From: Bacteroidales bacterium
GTDB taxonomy: Bacteria; Bacteroidota; Bacteroidia; Bacteroidales; JAADGE01
Assembly: GCA_029934515.1 (NCBI GenBank)
Contig: JAOZMB010000012.1
Coordinates: 1 to 42,804 of the forward strand
Direction: 5' to 3'
Length of the DNA stretch: 42,804 bases
In this document: one piece after another, positions 34,440-42,749 of the stretch
How the letters are laid out: every line of letters begins with the position of its first letter
Position numbering within the stretch: the first letter of the stretch is position 1
The notes under the pieces: model-generated
What the model was told of the DNA's origin: nothing
Seen by the model: only the letters and a program-made list of their open reading frames with translations
The model's database searches: none
Program-made: the position numbers and the translations under genes

Positions 34440-34510
34440 TTGTAGTAGCTCGTTTCATATTATTTAAATTATGTATGGAGTTTACAAAGGTATGAAATAT
34501 AGAGACTTAA

Positions 34511-34636
34511 TGCGAATCAATGGTTGAAAAAAAATCATTTTAAGGCATTTAGAATCAAGAAAAAAGAAATAGAATTGAAATAATAATAAATTAAAACTGT
34601 TTTACAGTAACTTACGATTTTAACCATTGATTCGTA
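34511..34636 (+). repeat. Inverted repeat spanning the alr leader
   Basis: TGCGAATCAATGGTTGAA (from 34511) is the reverse complement of TTTAACCATTGATTCGTA (34618-34636) with only two G-T type differences. The arms are 18 bases and the whole is 126 bases. It sits inside the predicted alr transcript, so it could fold in the leader RNA; it could equally be a small non-autonomous mobile element. Confidence 0.55.
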
Positions 34637-34685
34637 TAATTATACAAATTTCAACAAAATATGTTATAATTAAAAATATAAAATA

Positions 34686-35789
34686 ATGAACACTAATTTT
34701 AAAACAGAATTGTCGATTAATATAGATTTTGTAAAAGAAAATTTGAATAAGATAAAATCAATACTTTCTGAAAAAATAGAACTAATGCCAGTATTAAAGT
34801 CGGACGGCTATGGTACACATTTAACAAAAATACCAGAATTATTTAGTAATTTAAAAATAAAGAATATAGCTGTTGCTATTGTACAAGAAGGTATATATTT
34901 AAGGAAAAAAGGTTACACTGATAATATAGTATTGTTAAGTCCATCTTTTTACGATGAAGTTGAAGATATAATTAAATACGAACTAACACCGAATGCCTGT
35001 GATTTTAATCTTCTCAAAAAATTAAACAAAGCCGCAATATTCCATGATAAAGTAGTTAATGTTCATATTGAAATAGATACTGGAATGGGACGCAATGGTA
35101 TAAAACCTAAGGAGTTAAAATATTTTTGTTCAAATATTGAAAAATTAGACAAAATAAAAATTGAAGGAATTTTCACGCATTTTTCGTCAAGTAGTGACAA
35201 CGATGAATATACAAAAAAACAAATTAAAAGTTTTAATGAAACTTTGAGAACAGTAGATATTTTAACAAAAAAAATTAAATATATTCATGCTTGTAATAGT
35301 GGCGGTATTTTAAATCATCAAGATGCTCATTACAATATGGTTAGACCGGGTATTATGATTTTCGGATACCATTATAGAAGCGAAATGAAAAAGAAAATTA
35401 AACTCTCGCCTGCAACAATATTAACTTCCAAAATTTGTTTTATTAACAAGATAGATAAAGGTGAATATTCTGGATACGACAGAAAATATAAAGCAGCGAA
35501 TAAAACAATTATTGCAATAATAACATTTGGTTCGGCAGATGGTTTATCTGGTTATGAAGCGAACAAATCTTATGTTGTTATTAATAAAAAAATTGCAAAA
35601 ATAATCGGTATTTGTATGAATAATATTATGATAGATATAACAAATATTGAAAATGTAAAAGTTGGAACAAAAGTTTATTTTTGGGATAATGAAATAATAA
35701 CATTAGATAATGTTGCTGGGTGGAATAAGACAAGTAAATATATAATATTTAGTAATCTTTCAAATAGAGTAAGTAGAAAATTTATTTGA
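34686..35789 (+). CDS. alr: Alanine racemase
   Basis: This 367-residue PLP enzyme interconverts L- and D-alanine for peptidoglycan synthesis. K38 in MPVLKSDGYGTH is the Schiff-base Lys (family KxxxYG), and the neighbouring Tyr is Y42. HVEIDTGMGRNG-type sequence is present as HIEIDTGMGRNGI (~128-140), followed by GIFTHFSSSSDNDE (~159-172) and NMVRPGIMIFGY (~217-228). The likely second catalytic Tyr is Y264 in EYSGYDRKY. Length is normal. In many Bacteroidota alr is fused to murF; here it stands alone. It has a strong promoter and a long structured leader. A conserved hairpin follows 11 bases after its stop. Confidence 0.94.
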   Translation: MNTNFKTELSINIDFVKENLNKIKSILSEKIELMPVLKSDGYGTHLTKIPELFSNLKIKNIAVAIVQEGIYLRKKGYTDNIVLLSPSFYDEVEDIIKYELTPNACDFNLLKKLNKAAIFHDKVVNVHIEIDTGMGRNGIKPKELKYFCSNIEKLDKIKIEGIFTHFSSSSDNDEYTKKQIKSFNETLRTVDILTKKIKYIHACNSGGILNHQDAHYNMVRPGIMIFGYHYRSEMKKKIKLSPATILTSKICFINKIDKGEYSGYDRKYKAANKTIIAIITFGSADGLSGYEANKSYVVINKKIAKIIGICMNNIMIDITNIENVKVGTKVYFWDNEIITLDNVAGWNKTSKYIIFSNLSNRVSRKFI

Positions 35790-35799
35790 TAATAAGTTA

Positions 35800-35830
35800 C
35801 TGTCGGTGTGATTTGAAGCAACGCCGACAG
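35800..35830 (+). ncRNA. 31-base conserved hairpin between alr and folA (copy B)
   Basis: CTGTCGG...CCGACAG forms a perfect 7-base outer stem, with T-G, G-C and T-A pairs continuing inward. It matches the hairpin at 19133-19163 in length, order and flank. Here it sits between convergent genes, 11 bases after alr and 15 bases after the folA stop, and so probably works as a shared terminator. T-rich TTTATTTGTTT follows on the plus strand. Confidence 0.5.
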
Positions 35831-35844
35831 TTTATTTGTTTATA

Positions 35845-36318
35845 TTAATTTTCATAATCAATAAACGAATATTTATATTTATCTTTCTTTTCAATTTTAT
35901 TTATCAATTTCCATTTATCATAATTTATTTTCGGAAAGAATGTATCACCATCGAAATTATGATAAATTTTTGTAAGATAAATTTTGTCTGCTTTTGGCAA
36001 AAAATATTTATAAATACTTGCACCACCACAGATAAATATTTCTTTTTCTTTTTTGCAAAGTTCTAATGCTCTTTCTGGTGAATCTACCACAAAAGCACCT
36101 TCCATAATAAGAGTTCTATTTCTTGTTATAACAATATTTTTACGATTTGGCAATGGTCGGAACGGCAATGAGAAATAAGTTTTTCTGCCCATTATTATAT
36201 TGTGTCCCGATGTAAGTTTTTTAAAACGTTTCAAATCATCTGAAATATGCCAGATAAGTTTGTTATTATTTCCTATAACATTATTCTCTGCAACAGCTGC
36301 GATTATTGATATTTTCAT
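35845..36318 (-). CDS. folA: Dihydrofolate reductase
   Basis: This 157-residue enzyme reduces dihydrofolate to tetrahydrofolate with NADPH. Typical DHFR elements are IAAVAENNVIGNNNKLIWHISDDLKRFK (~6-33, including the substrate-binding Asp in SDD), HNIIMGRKTYFSLPFRPLPNRKNIVITR (~39-66, NADPH site) and IFICGGASIYKYFL (~93-106). The length is normal. It lies four bases downstream of thyA on the same strand, so the two form an operon that both makes and recycles folate during dTMP synthesis. Confidence 0.95.
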   Translation of the reverse strand: MKISIIAAVAENNVIGNNNKLIWHISDDLKRFKKLTSGHNIIMGRKTYFSLPFRPLPNRKNIVITRNRTLIMEGAFVVDSPERALELCKKEKEIFICGGASIYKYFLPKADKIYLTKIYHNFDGDTFFPKINYDKWKLINKIEKKDKYKYSFIDYEN

Positions 36319-36322
36319 TTTT

Positions 36323-37114
36323 TTAAACAGATATTTGTCCTTTTATGTGAGGATGTGGTTTATAATTAATAAGTTTAAAATCTTTATATTCAAAATCAAA
36401 AATACTTTTAATATTTTTATTAATAATCATTTGCGGTAGTTCTTTTGGTGTTCTTTTGAGTTGTAATTTGACCTGCTCCGTATGGTTTGTATATATATGT
36501 GCGTCTCCGATTGTGTGAACGAAATCGCCAAGCTCGTATCCAATCTGTTGTGCAATCATCGTTTGTAGCAAAGCATAAGAAGCTATATTAAAAGGTACGC
36601 CAAGAAAAATATCTGCACTGCGTTGATAAAGCTGGCAAGACAATTTTCCATCGGCTACATAAAACTGAAAAAGTATATGGCACGGCGGTAGGTTCATCTT
36701 ATCGAGGTCGCCTACGTTCCACGCACTAACAATATGTCTTCGAGAATTTGGATTGCTCTTTAAATTGTCAATAACTTTTTTCAGTTGGTCTATATTTCCG
36801 TTTGCACTTGTCCATGAGCGCCATTGGTAACCATAAATTCTTCCTATTTCACCGTCTGTATCAGCCCATTCGTTCCAGATTTTCACGCCATTTTCCTGCA
36901 AATATTTAACATTTGTATCGCCTTTTATGAACCATAATAGTTCGTAAATTATTGATTTTAGATGAACTTTTTTTGTTGTAAGCAATGGAAACCCAGCTTG
37001 CAAATCGAATCGCATTTGGTAACCAAAAACACTAATTGTTCCTGTTCCAGTTCTGTCTTCTTTTTTTGCACCTTTTGTTAAAACATGGTCTAATAGTTCG
37101 AGATATTGTTTCAT
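36323..37114 (-). CDS. thyA: Thymidylate synthase ThyA
   Basis: This 263-residue enzyme methylates dUMP to dTMP using methylene-tetrahydrofolate. The catalytic Cys is C145 in [12 protein letters not shown]. Other family sequences are [18 protein letters not shown] (~21-38), [22 protein letters not shown] (~80-101), [17 protein letters not shown] (~124-140) and [15 protein letters not shown] (~175-189). The C-terminal IKGQISV region closes over the active site. The length matches E. coli ThyA (264). It is the first gene of a two-gene unit with folA. Confidence 0.97.
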   Translation of the reverse strand: MKQYLELLDHVLTKGAKKEDRTGTGTISVFGYQMRFDLQAGFPLLTTKKVHLKSIIYELLWFIKGDTNVKYLQENGVKIWNEWADTDGEIGRIYGYQWRSWTSANGNIDQLKKVIDNLKSNPNSRRHIVSAWNVGDLDKMNLPPCHILFQFYVADGKLSCQLYQRSADIFLGVPFNIASYALLQTMIAQQIGYELGDFVHTIGDAHIYTNHTEQVKLQLKRTPKELPQMIINKNIKSIFDFEYKDFKLINYKPHPHIKGQISV

Positions 37115-37139
37115 TTAATTATTTAAAAGATAAAGATTA

Positions 37140-37229
37140 TTAGTAATAATTAAAAAATAACTTATGATTTGTTCTTTTGTAAAATATTTATTATCAGTTG
37201 TAAACCAATTCGTAATTCGTAATTTACTT
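37140..37229 (-). repeat. GAATTAC-type dispersed element, copy 3
   Basis: On the minus strand it runs AAGTAAATTACGAATTACGAATTGG and TTTACAACTGATAATAAATATTTTAC, then ends TTATTTTTTAATTATTACTAA. It matches copy 1 in the middle and copy 2 at both ends. It fills most of the gap between the MobB-like gene and thyA. Confidence 0.7.
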
Positions 37230-37245
37230 ATTTATTATTTAGGAA

Positions 37246-37812
37246 TTAAATATTTGCATCAAATTTTAAGCTCCATGTATTTTTCTCAATTTTTATGTTA
37301 TCGATGTCAAAATTATGTTCTTTTCCATTTGTAAATATTATTTTATCTGCAAATTTTTCTAATTTCTTTGCGCTTGGTTTCATCTCTGTCGAATTTTTAT
37401 TTTTTATCATTAAAAACAAATCTGGTTTTACGGCTGTTCTGAGACTATTAGATTCGCAAACAAAAAAACATTCTTTTCCTATTTCTGAAATTAGCTTTTC
37501 AAATGCTTTTTCTATATATTCATTCTTTACTTTTATTCTGAACACTCTATCTGCTCCTGCTTTTAGCATTCTTGATGTGTCTTCGTTTCCTTCGACTGAT
37601 TTTTCTTCGGTTATTCTGTATTCTTCATTTATTTTTAATGGGGTTCTTTCTTTGCCGTGAAAGAAATTATCTCCAGTATAAATTGTTTTTATTTTTAGAC
37701 CTATTAATTTGTAATCAACAGAAAACTTTTTAATAATTTTACATGTAAAAGATGTTTTTCCAACATTTCTGCTGGTACCACCGACCATTAATATTCGAGG
37801 AGTATTTTTCAT
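37246..37812 (-). CDS. MobB-like P-loop NTPase
   Basis: This 188-residue protein has a P-loop at residues 11-21 (GGTSRNVGKTS) near its N-terminus. SKRGDN-type switch motifs are absent, but KAGADRVFRI (~84-93) and FFVCESNSLRT (~115-125) resemble the GAD and E-N segments of MobB and related SIMIBI-class proteins. MobB takes part in molybdopterin guanine dinucleotide maturation. No molybdopterin genes are nearby, and the Bacteroidota subgroup with NVGKTS is poorly characterised. It follows two tiny overlapping ORFs by 7 bases. Confidence is good for the NTPase fold and low for the pathway. Confidence 0.65.
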   Translation of the reverse strand: MKNTPRILMVGGTSRNVGKTSFTCKIIKKFSVDYKLIGLKIKTIYTGDNFFHGKERTPLKINEEYRITEEKSVEGNEDTSRMLKAGADRVFRIKVKNEYIEKAFEKLISEIGKECFFVCESNSLRTAVKPDLFLMIKNKNSTEMKPSAKKLEKFADKIIFTNGKEHNFDIDNIKIEKNTWSLKFDANI

Positions 37813-37819
37813 AAATTTT

Positions 37820-37930
37820 TTAATTTTTATTCATATAACTTTCTGTCGTATGAGGTTTTTCTTCAATTGTATCACCTATAGCGATAATACCATTGGTATT
37901 TTCAAGCTTACGAATCAAAGACTTAACCAT
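37820..37930 (-). CDS. Small ORF (36 aa) before the MobB-like gene
   Basis: ATG at 37930 opens a 36-codon frame: MVKSLIRKLENTNGIIAIGD, then a hydrophilic tail ending SYMNKN. It overlaps the end of the preceding small ORF by eight bases and stops seven bases before the MobB-like start. The two ORFs joined would resemble one ~65-residue antitoxin-like protein split by a frameshift, but I recognise no family. Confidence 0.35.
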   Translation of the reverse strand: MVKSLIRKLENTNGIIAIGDTIEEKPHTTESYMNKN

Positions 37931-38018
37931 TTTCCAAAAAATCTTCGGAATTAATTTCTAAACTAAATGATTTAAGTGCATAATCACTATATAAATCTAA
38001 TAATTGTATGGTTTTCAT
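37923..38018 (-). CDS. Small ORF (31 aa), possibly the 5' part of a frameshifted gene
   Basis: ATG at 38018 opens MKTIQLLDLYSDYALKSFSL and continues to ENG before TAA. It is acidic at its end and overlaps the next small ORF. Protein-like composition on this strand, with both pieces directly upstream of a P-loop gene, suggests a real but broken or split small gene. Otherwise the ~320-base gap between secA and the MobB-like gene shows nothing. Confidence 0.35.
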   Translation of the reverse strand: MKTIQLLDLYSDYALKSFSLEINSEDFLENG

Positions 38019-38132
38019 TCCTAATATTTTTCAAATTAAAATTTAGTACAAGAATAGAAATTTTTATAATGTAAAAAAAATTAATAACAAAATAAATCGC
38101 ATGCAATATGTCAGTACTTAACAATCATTTAA

Positions 38133-41100
38133 TTATTCAATAAGCACTGCTTCATTGTTTTCTATTGCGTTTATAAATTTTTTATATTTGCCTTCAACGA
38201 CCCTACCGCTACTCATTCTTACCTTAACCCTTTCGTTTCTACCTCTTTTCTTTTCGGCTCTTACTGGTGATTGTTTTTGTCCTTCTCCTTGCGATTTAGA
38301 ATAATCATCTTTCTGTGTTTCGTATTTTTCTGTATCTAAATGTTTTATCTGTGCGCGTCTTATTTTTTTTGTTTCTGGCACATAAATTTCTGCTTTTAGT
38401 AATGATGACACTATTCTTCTATTTTTTTCGTCAAGCATTGTTTGGAAGAGCTTGTATGATTCGAATTTATAAATCAAAAGTGGGTCTTTTTGTTCATAAG
38501 AAGCATTTTGTACTGATTGTTTTAGGTCGTCCATTTCGCGCAAATGTTCTTTCCATGAGTCATCTATTGTAGATAATATAATTTGTTTTTCGTATGCATC
38601 TGCAACTTCTTTTCCGTTGTTATTATATGCTTTTTCAAGATTTACAACAATTCTATATATTCTAAATCTGTCTGTAATTGGGATTTCTATGTTTGTATAT
38701 TGTCCAGACTGTGTTTCAAAAACATTTTCAATAATAGGCATTGCTTGTCCGATAATTGTTTCTTTTTTTCTTTTATAACTATCTATTGCAAGCTCATAAA
38801 CGTTCTCAGTTATTTCGCTTATTTTTAATTTAAAAAATTCTGCTTCATTAACAGGCGAACTAATTGATAGAACTTTTAAAAGTTCTTCTTTGAAATTATC
38901 AAAACTAATGCCGTGATTATTTTCGACAATACTGCTTGCTGTATCGTAAAGCATATTTGCAAGGTCTACGCCTATTCGTTCACCAAAGAGAGCATTTCTA
39001 CGTTGTTTATAAATTACTTCGCGTTGAGAGTTCATAACGTCATCGTATTCTAAAAGGCGTTTACGAGTTCCGAAATTATTTTCTTCTACTTTTTTTTGTG
39101 CTCTTTCTATTGATTTTGAAATCATGGAATGTTGGATAACATCGCCGTCTTCTAATCCCATTTTATCCATCCATTTAGATATCCTGTCTGAGCCAAAAGT
39201 TCTCATCAAATCGTCTTCTAACGAAACAAAAAATTGTGATGAGCCAGGGTCTCCTTGTCTTCCTGAACGACCTCTTAATTGTCTGTCTATACGTCGAGAT
39301 TCGTGTCGTTCTGTACCGATAATTGCGAGACCCCCAGAATCTTTTACAATATCCGAAATTTTAATATCTGTTCCTCTTCCAGCCATATTTGTTGCAATTG
39401 TAACATTACCTGGACGACCAGCATTAGCCACAATATCAGCTTCCCGCTGGTGTAGTTTTGCATTTAGAACACTATGTTTAATTTTTCGCATCTTTAATGT
39501 TCTGCTCAAAAGTTCAGACACATCAACAGAAGTAGTACCAACCAATACTGGCTGTCCAGCTTTTACAAGGTCGTTTATTTCGTATATAACGGCGTTATAT
39601 TTTTCTCGTTTTGTTTTATAAACTTTATCTTCTATATCTGCTCTGACAATTACTCTATTTGTTGGAATAACTACAACATCAAGTCCGTATATATCCCAGA
39701 ACTCGCCAGACTCTGTTTCTGCTGTTCCGGTCATTCCTGAGAGTTTATTGTACATTCTAAAATAATTTTGCAATGTAATTGTAGCAAAAGTTTGTGTTGA
39801 CGCTTCTACTTTAACATTTTCTTTTGCTTCAATAGCCTGATGCAAACCATCTGAATATCGTCTTCCTTCCATGATACGTCCGGTTTGTTCGTCCACGATT
39901 TTCACTTTACCGTCCATTAGTACATATTCTACATCTTTTTCAAACATTGCGTATGCTTTCAGTAACTGATTTATTGCATGGATGCGCTCCGATTTTACAG
40001 CATAATCTGTTAATATCTTGTCTTTTATTTGCAATTTTTCTGTTTCTGTTTTATTTGTTTTTTCAAGTTCAGCAATTTCGGAACCTATATCTGGCAATAT
40101 AAAAAGTTCTGGGTCATCTGTCGATGCGGTTATTAAGTCGATTCCTTTATCTGTTATTTCAACGGAATTATTTTTTTCTTCGATAACAAAATACATCATC
40201 TCTGTAACCTCAGGCATTCTTTTGGCATTTTCGGCAAGGTATATATTTTCGGTTTGGTACATTAACGATTTTACGCCTTGTTTGCTCAGGAATTTTATGA
40301 TAGCTTTTGTTTTGGGCAGTCCTTTGTGTGCTCTTAGCAATGCCAATGCGCCGTCATCTCTTTCTTGTTTTTTATTTGATTTAAGCATTCGTTTTGCATC
40401 GGCGAGTAGATTATTAACAAGTTTTCGTTGTGCATCGTACAGTTGAACAATTTTTGGTTTATATTCATTGAATAGCTCTTTGTCTTTACCTCCTTTTGCA
40501 ACTGGACCAGATATTATCAAAGGTGTTCTGGCATCGTCAATAAGTACTGAATCGACTTCATCTACGATAGCAAAGTTATGTTTTCGCTGCACCAAATCAC
40601 TTGGTGTTATTGCCATATTATCACGCAGATAATCAAATCCGAATTCGTTATTTGTTCCGAAAGTAATATCTGCTGCGTATGCCTGCCGACGCGCATCTGT
40701 GTTTGGCTGATGATTATCAATACAAGAAACCCGCAGACCGTGAAATTCGTACAAAGTTCCCATCCACTGAGCATCTCGTTTGGCGAGGTAATCGTTTACT
40801 GTTACAAGATGCACACCTCTGCCTGTCAGTGCATTAAGAAAAACTGGCAATGTTGCAACAAGTGTTTTCCCTTCTCCTGTTGCCATCTCTGCAATTTTTC
40901 CTTGATGCAAAATCACACCACCTATTAACTGAACATCGTAATGTATCATGTTCCAGATAATTTCACTTCCTCCAGCTATCCATTTATTATGATATATTGC
41001 GGTGTCATCTTTTATAATTATATCTTCGCGGTGCGGTGCAAGTTCTCTGTCATAATCTGATGCTGTTACTTTTATTGTTTCGTTCTCAAAAAATCGCCTT

Positions 41101-41462
41101 GCTGTATCTTTCATTATCGCAAAAGCTTTTGGAAGTATTTCGTTGAGTTTGACCTCTATTTTGTCGTCTATTTTTTTTTCAATACTGTCAATTTCTTCAT
41201 AAGCATCTTCGCGGTCTATAATATCTATTTTATCTGATTCGATATCTGATTTTATTTTTTCTATCTCATCTTGCTCTGGCTTAATAAAATCTTTTATTTC
41301 ATTTTTCAATTCCAATGCTTTTGCTCTTAATGAATCATGTGAAATTTGCGATAATTTTTCATATTCAATATTAATTTTTTTAACAATCGGGTCAATTTTT
41401 TTAATATCACGACCAGATTTATTACCAAGTAATTTTCCTAATAATTTGTCTAATATACTCAT
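38133..41462 (-). CDS. secA: Preprotein translocase ATPase SecA
   Basis: This 1109-residue motor drives proteins through SecYEG. Walker A is MATGEGKT (193-200), with [18 protein letters not shown] around it. Walker [20 protein letters not shown] lies near 300, and later motifs are [35 protein letters not shown] and [21 protein letters not shown]. It is ~200 residues longer than E. coli SecA: insertions lie in the N-terminal region (~65-110) and between ~330 and 480, as is usual in Bacteroidota. The C-terminus is a basic stretch ending [12 protein letters not shown], without the CxCxxxxxxxxCH zinc motif. It is transcribed alone. Confidence 0.97.
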   Translation of the reverse strand: MSILDKLLGKLLGNKSGRDIKKIDPIVKKINIEYEKLSQISHDSLRAKALELKNEIKDFIKPEQDEIEKIKSDIESDKIDIIDREDAYEEIDSIEKKIDDKIEVKLNEILPKAFAIMKDTARRFFENETIKVTASDYDRELAPHREDIIIKDDTAIYHNKWIAGGSEIIWNMIHYDVQLIGGVILHQGKIAEMATGEGKTLVATLPVFLNALTGRGVHLVTVNDYLAKRDAQWMGTLYEFHGLRVSCIDNHQPNTDARRQAYAADITFGTNNEFGFDYLRDNMAITPSDLVQRKHNFAIVDEVDSVLIDDARTPLIISGPVAKGGKDKELFNEYKPKIVQLYDAQRKLVNNLLADAKRMLKSNKKQERDDGALALLRAHKGLPKTKAIIKFLSKQGVKSLMYQTENIYLAENAKRMPEVTEMMYFVIEEKNNSVEITDKGIDLITASTDDPELFILPDIGSEIAELEKTNKTETEKLQIKDKILTDYAVKSERIHAINQLLKAYAMFEKDVEYVLMDGKVKIVDEQTGRIMEGRRYSDGLHQAIEAKENVKVEASTQTFATITLQNYFRMYNKLSGMTGTAETESGEFWDIYGLDVVVIPTNRVIVRADIEDKVYKTKREKYNAVIYEINDLVKAGQPVLVGTTSVDVSELLSRTLKMRKIKHSVLNAKLHQREADIVANAGRPGNVTIATNMAGRGTDIKISDIVKDSGGLAIIGTERHESRRIDRQLRGRSGRQGDPGSSQFFVSLEDDLMRTFGSDRISKWMDKMGLEDGDVIQHSMISKSIERAQKKVEENNFGTRKRLLEYDDVMNSQREVIYKQRRNALFGERIGVDLANMLYDTASSIVENNHGISFDNFKEELLKVLSISSPVNEAEFFKLKISEITENVYELAIDSYKRKKETIIGQAMPIIENVFETQSGQYTNIEIPITDRFRIYRIVVNLEKAYNNNGKEVADAYEKQIILSTIDDSWKEHLREMDDLKQSVQNASYEQKDPLLIYKFESYKLFQTMLDEKNRRIVSSLLKAEIYVPETKKIRRAQIKHLDTEKYETQKDDYSKSQGEGQKQSPVRAEKKRGRNERVKVRMSSGRVVEGKYKKFINAIENNEAVLIE

Positions 41463-41590
41463 ATTTTAAAATTTGATAATTTAAATTTGTTAGTCAACTA
41501 ATTTTTTTTTGATTGTAAATTATGTCAAAATTATATTTTAATAGATTTTTAATCATTTATAATATAAATTTTTACATAAAAAAGATGGCA

Positions 41591-41598
41591 CAAAAGTA
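41591..41598 (-). promoter_or_regulatory. Possible secA -7 element
   Basis: On the minus strand TACTTTTG (41598-41591) matches TAnnTTTG, ~130 bases upstream of the secA start. No CAA (minus-strand TTG) is seen at the -33 spacing. The rest of the ~390-base gap between secA and rpsU is A/T-rich DNA without any ORF. Confidence 0.35.
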
Positions 41599-41760
41599 AT
41601 AAATAATTTTATTTAAAATAAAGAAGTTTTTATTTTATACAAATTAATTCATTATCTAAATATTAAAATCTTGATATTAATAAAAAAAATATCAATCAAA
41701 ATTATGCAATAAATAAATTATAAAGTGATATTTAATTTAGTTTCTTTATAAAAAATTTTT

Positions 41761-41786
41761 TAGTTTTGCACTTATTAATATCTTTG
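41761..41786 (+). promoter_or_regulatory. Two overlapping -7 elements upstream of rpsU
   Basis: TAGTTTTG (41761-41768) and TATCTTTG (41779-41786) both match TAnnTTTG, 69-94 bases before rpsU. Either could be used; neither has a TTG at the ideal spacing. A double start is common upstream of highly expressed ribosomal genes. Confidence 0.5.
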
Positions 41787-41854
41787 CACCGCTTTTTTTG
41801 AAAAAGAATTAGTAATTTTAATTATTATAATCTATAACTAAATAAATTGAACTT

Positions 41855-42052
41855 ATGATAATGGTACCAGTAAAAGAAGGTGAAAACATTGAAAGGGCTT
41901 TGAAAAGATTTAAAAGAAAATTTGAAAGAACTGGTGTTTTGAAAGAAGTTAGAGTAAGACAGGCATTTATAAAACCGTCTGTTATAAGAAGAAAGCAAAT
42001 TATTAAAGCTGAATATGTTGAGAAATTAAGGAGAGAAGAACGAGAAGGATAG
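41855..42052 (+). CDS. rpsU: 30S ribosomal protein S21
   Basis: This 65-residue basic protein has MIMVPVKEGENIERALKRFK, KFERTGVLKEVRVRQAFIKP and the basic end KLRREEREG, all standard for S21. The start is either M1 or M3; M1 is used here. S21 of Bacteroidota has been implicated, with S18 and S6, in hiding the anti-Shine-Dalgarno sequence on the ribosome, which fits the lack of Shine-Dalgarno sites in this window. It is followed by hpf after ~270 bases with no ORF of note. Confidence 0.95.
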   Translation: MIMVPVKEGENIERALKRFKRKFERTGVLKEVRVRQAFIKPSVIRRKQIIKAEYVEKLRREEREG

Positions 42053-42324
42053 TAACTTAAAACATAAGTTCCGTAAGTTTTTATGTAATGAGAAGAACGA
42101 AATTGTTGGAACGAAATTTGCGGAAACATTGTTTTATATATTTAAAATTTTACATTCTGTTATTTTAATTGATTTGTTAATTGTTTATTTATATTTAATA
42201 TAAATTGACGTTGATAAATTATTTGTAACAGAAAAAATTATATCAAATTTTTATAGGTATAATATTTTGAAAAATTAAATAAGATTTATAAACAAGCTCA
42301 ACTGAGAGCACAAAAATAAATAAT

Positions 42325-42627
42325 ATGAATATAAGAATAAATACAATCAATTTTGATGCAGACAAAAAACTTTTAAATTTTGTTGATAATAAAATTAAGA
42401 AATTAGATAACTATTTTGAAGGGATTACTGGAGCAGAAATTTTTTTGACTTTTAATAAATCTAAAAGAAAACAGGTAGAAAATAAAGAAGCTAAGTTAAA
42501 AATTGAAATTCCTGGCAATGAATTATTTGCAGAGAAAAAAGCAAAATCATTCGAGGAAGCAATTGATAATGTGATAGATGCGCTTGAAAAACAGATTAAA
42601 AAATATAGAAAAAAACGTATGGTGTAA
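42325..42627 (+). CDS. hpf: Short-form ribosome hibernation promoting factor (HPF/YfiA family)
   Basis: This 100-residue protein has the order of the S30AE/HPF N-terminal domain: MNIRINTINFDADKKLLNFV, then VDNKIKKLDNYFEGITGAEIFL, LKIEIPGNELFAEKKAKSFEEAI and a basic end IKKYRKKRM. It lacks the long C-terminal dimerisation domain, so it is the short form. The family binds the 30S decoding centre in slow growth. Position between rpsU and tRNA-Thr is the normal Bacteroidota order, except that the xer recombinase gene often found between rpsU and hpf is missing. Confidence 0.9.
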   Translation: MNIRINTINFDADKKLLNFVDNKIKKLDNYFEGITGAEIFLTFNKSKRKQVENKEAKLKIEIPGNELFAEKKAKSFEEAIDNVIDALEKQIKKYRKKRMV

Positions 42628-42656
42628 AAAAAAAAGTAAAAAAAAGTAAAAAAAAT

Positions 42657-42686
42657 TTGTATGTAATATTTTAGTTTCTACATTTG
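42657..42686 (+). promoter_or_regulatory. Promoter of the tRNA-Thr transcript
   Basis: TTG (42657-42659) and TACATTTG (42679-42686) are 19 bases apart. The tRNA starts 64 bases after the -7 box. Confidence 0.75.
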
Positions 42687-42749
42687 CACCCAGAATTAAG
42701 GGAAAAATTTTTAAAAAGTTCTAAAAAAACATTCAATAATAAGTGAAAA

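Noticed and set aside
34471-34527. 18-codon ORF in the alr leader (MYGVYKGMKYRDLMRING), considered as a leader peptide or HicA remnant
   Set aside because: It ends inside the inverted repeat, has no codon pattern tied to alanine, and the HicA likeness is only a few residues.
42080-42169. Short ORF (MRRTKLLERNLRKH...) between rpsU and hpf as a xer remnant
   Set aside because: The 27 codons show no recombinase motif and overlap a direct repeat; no support.
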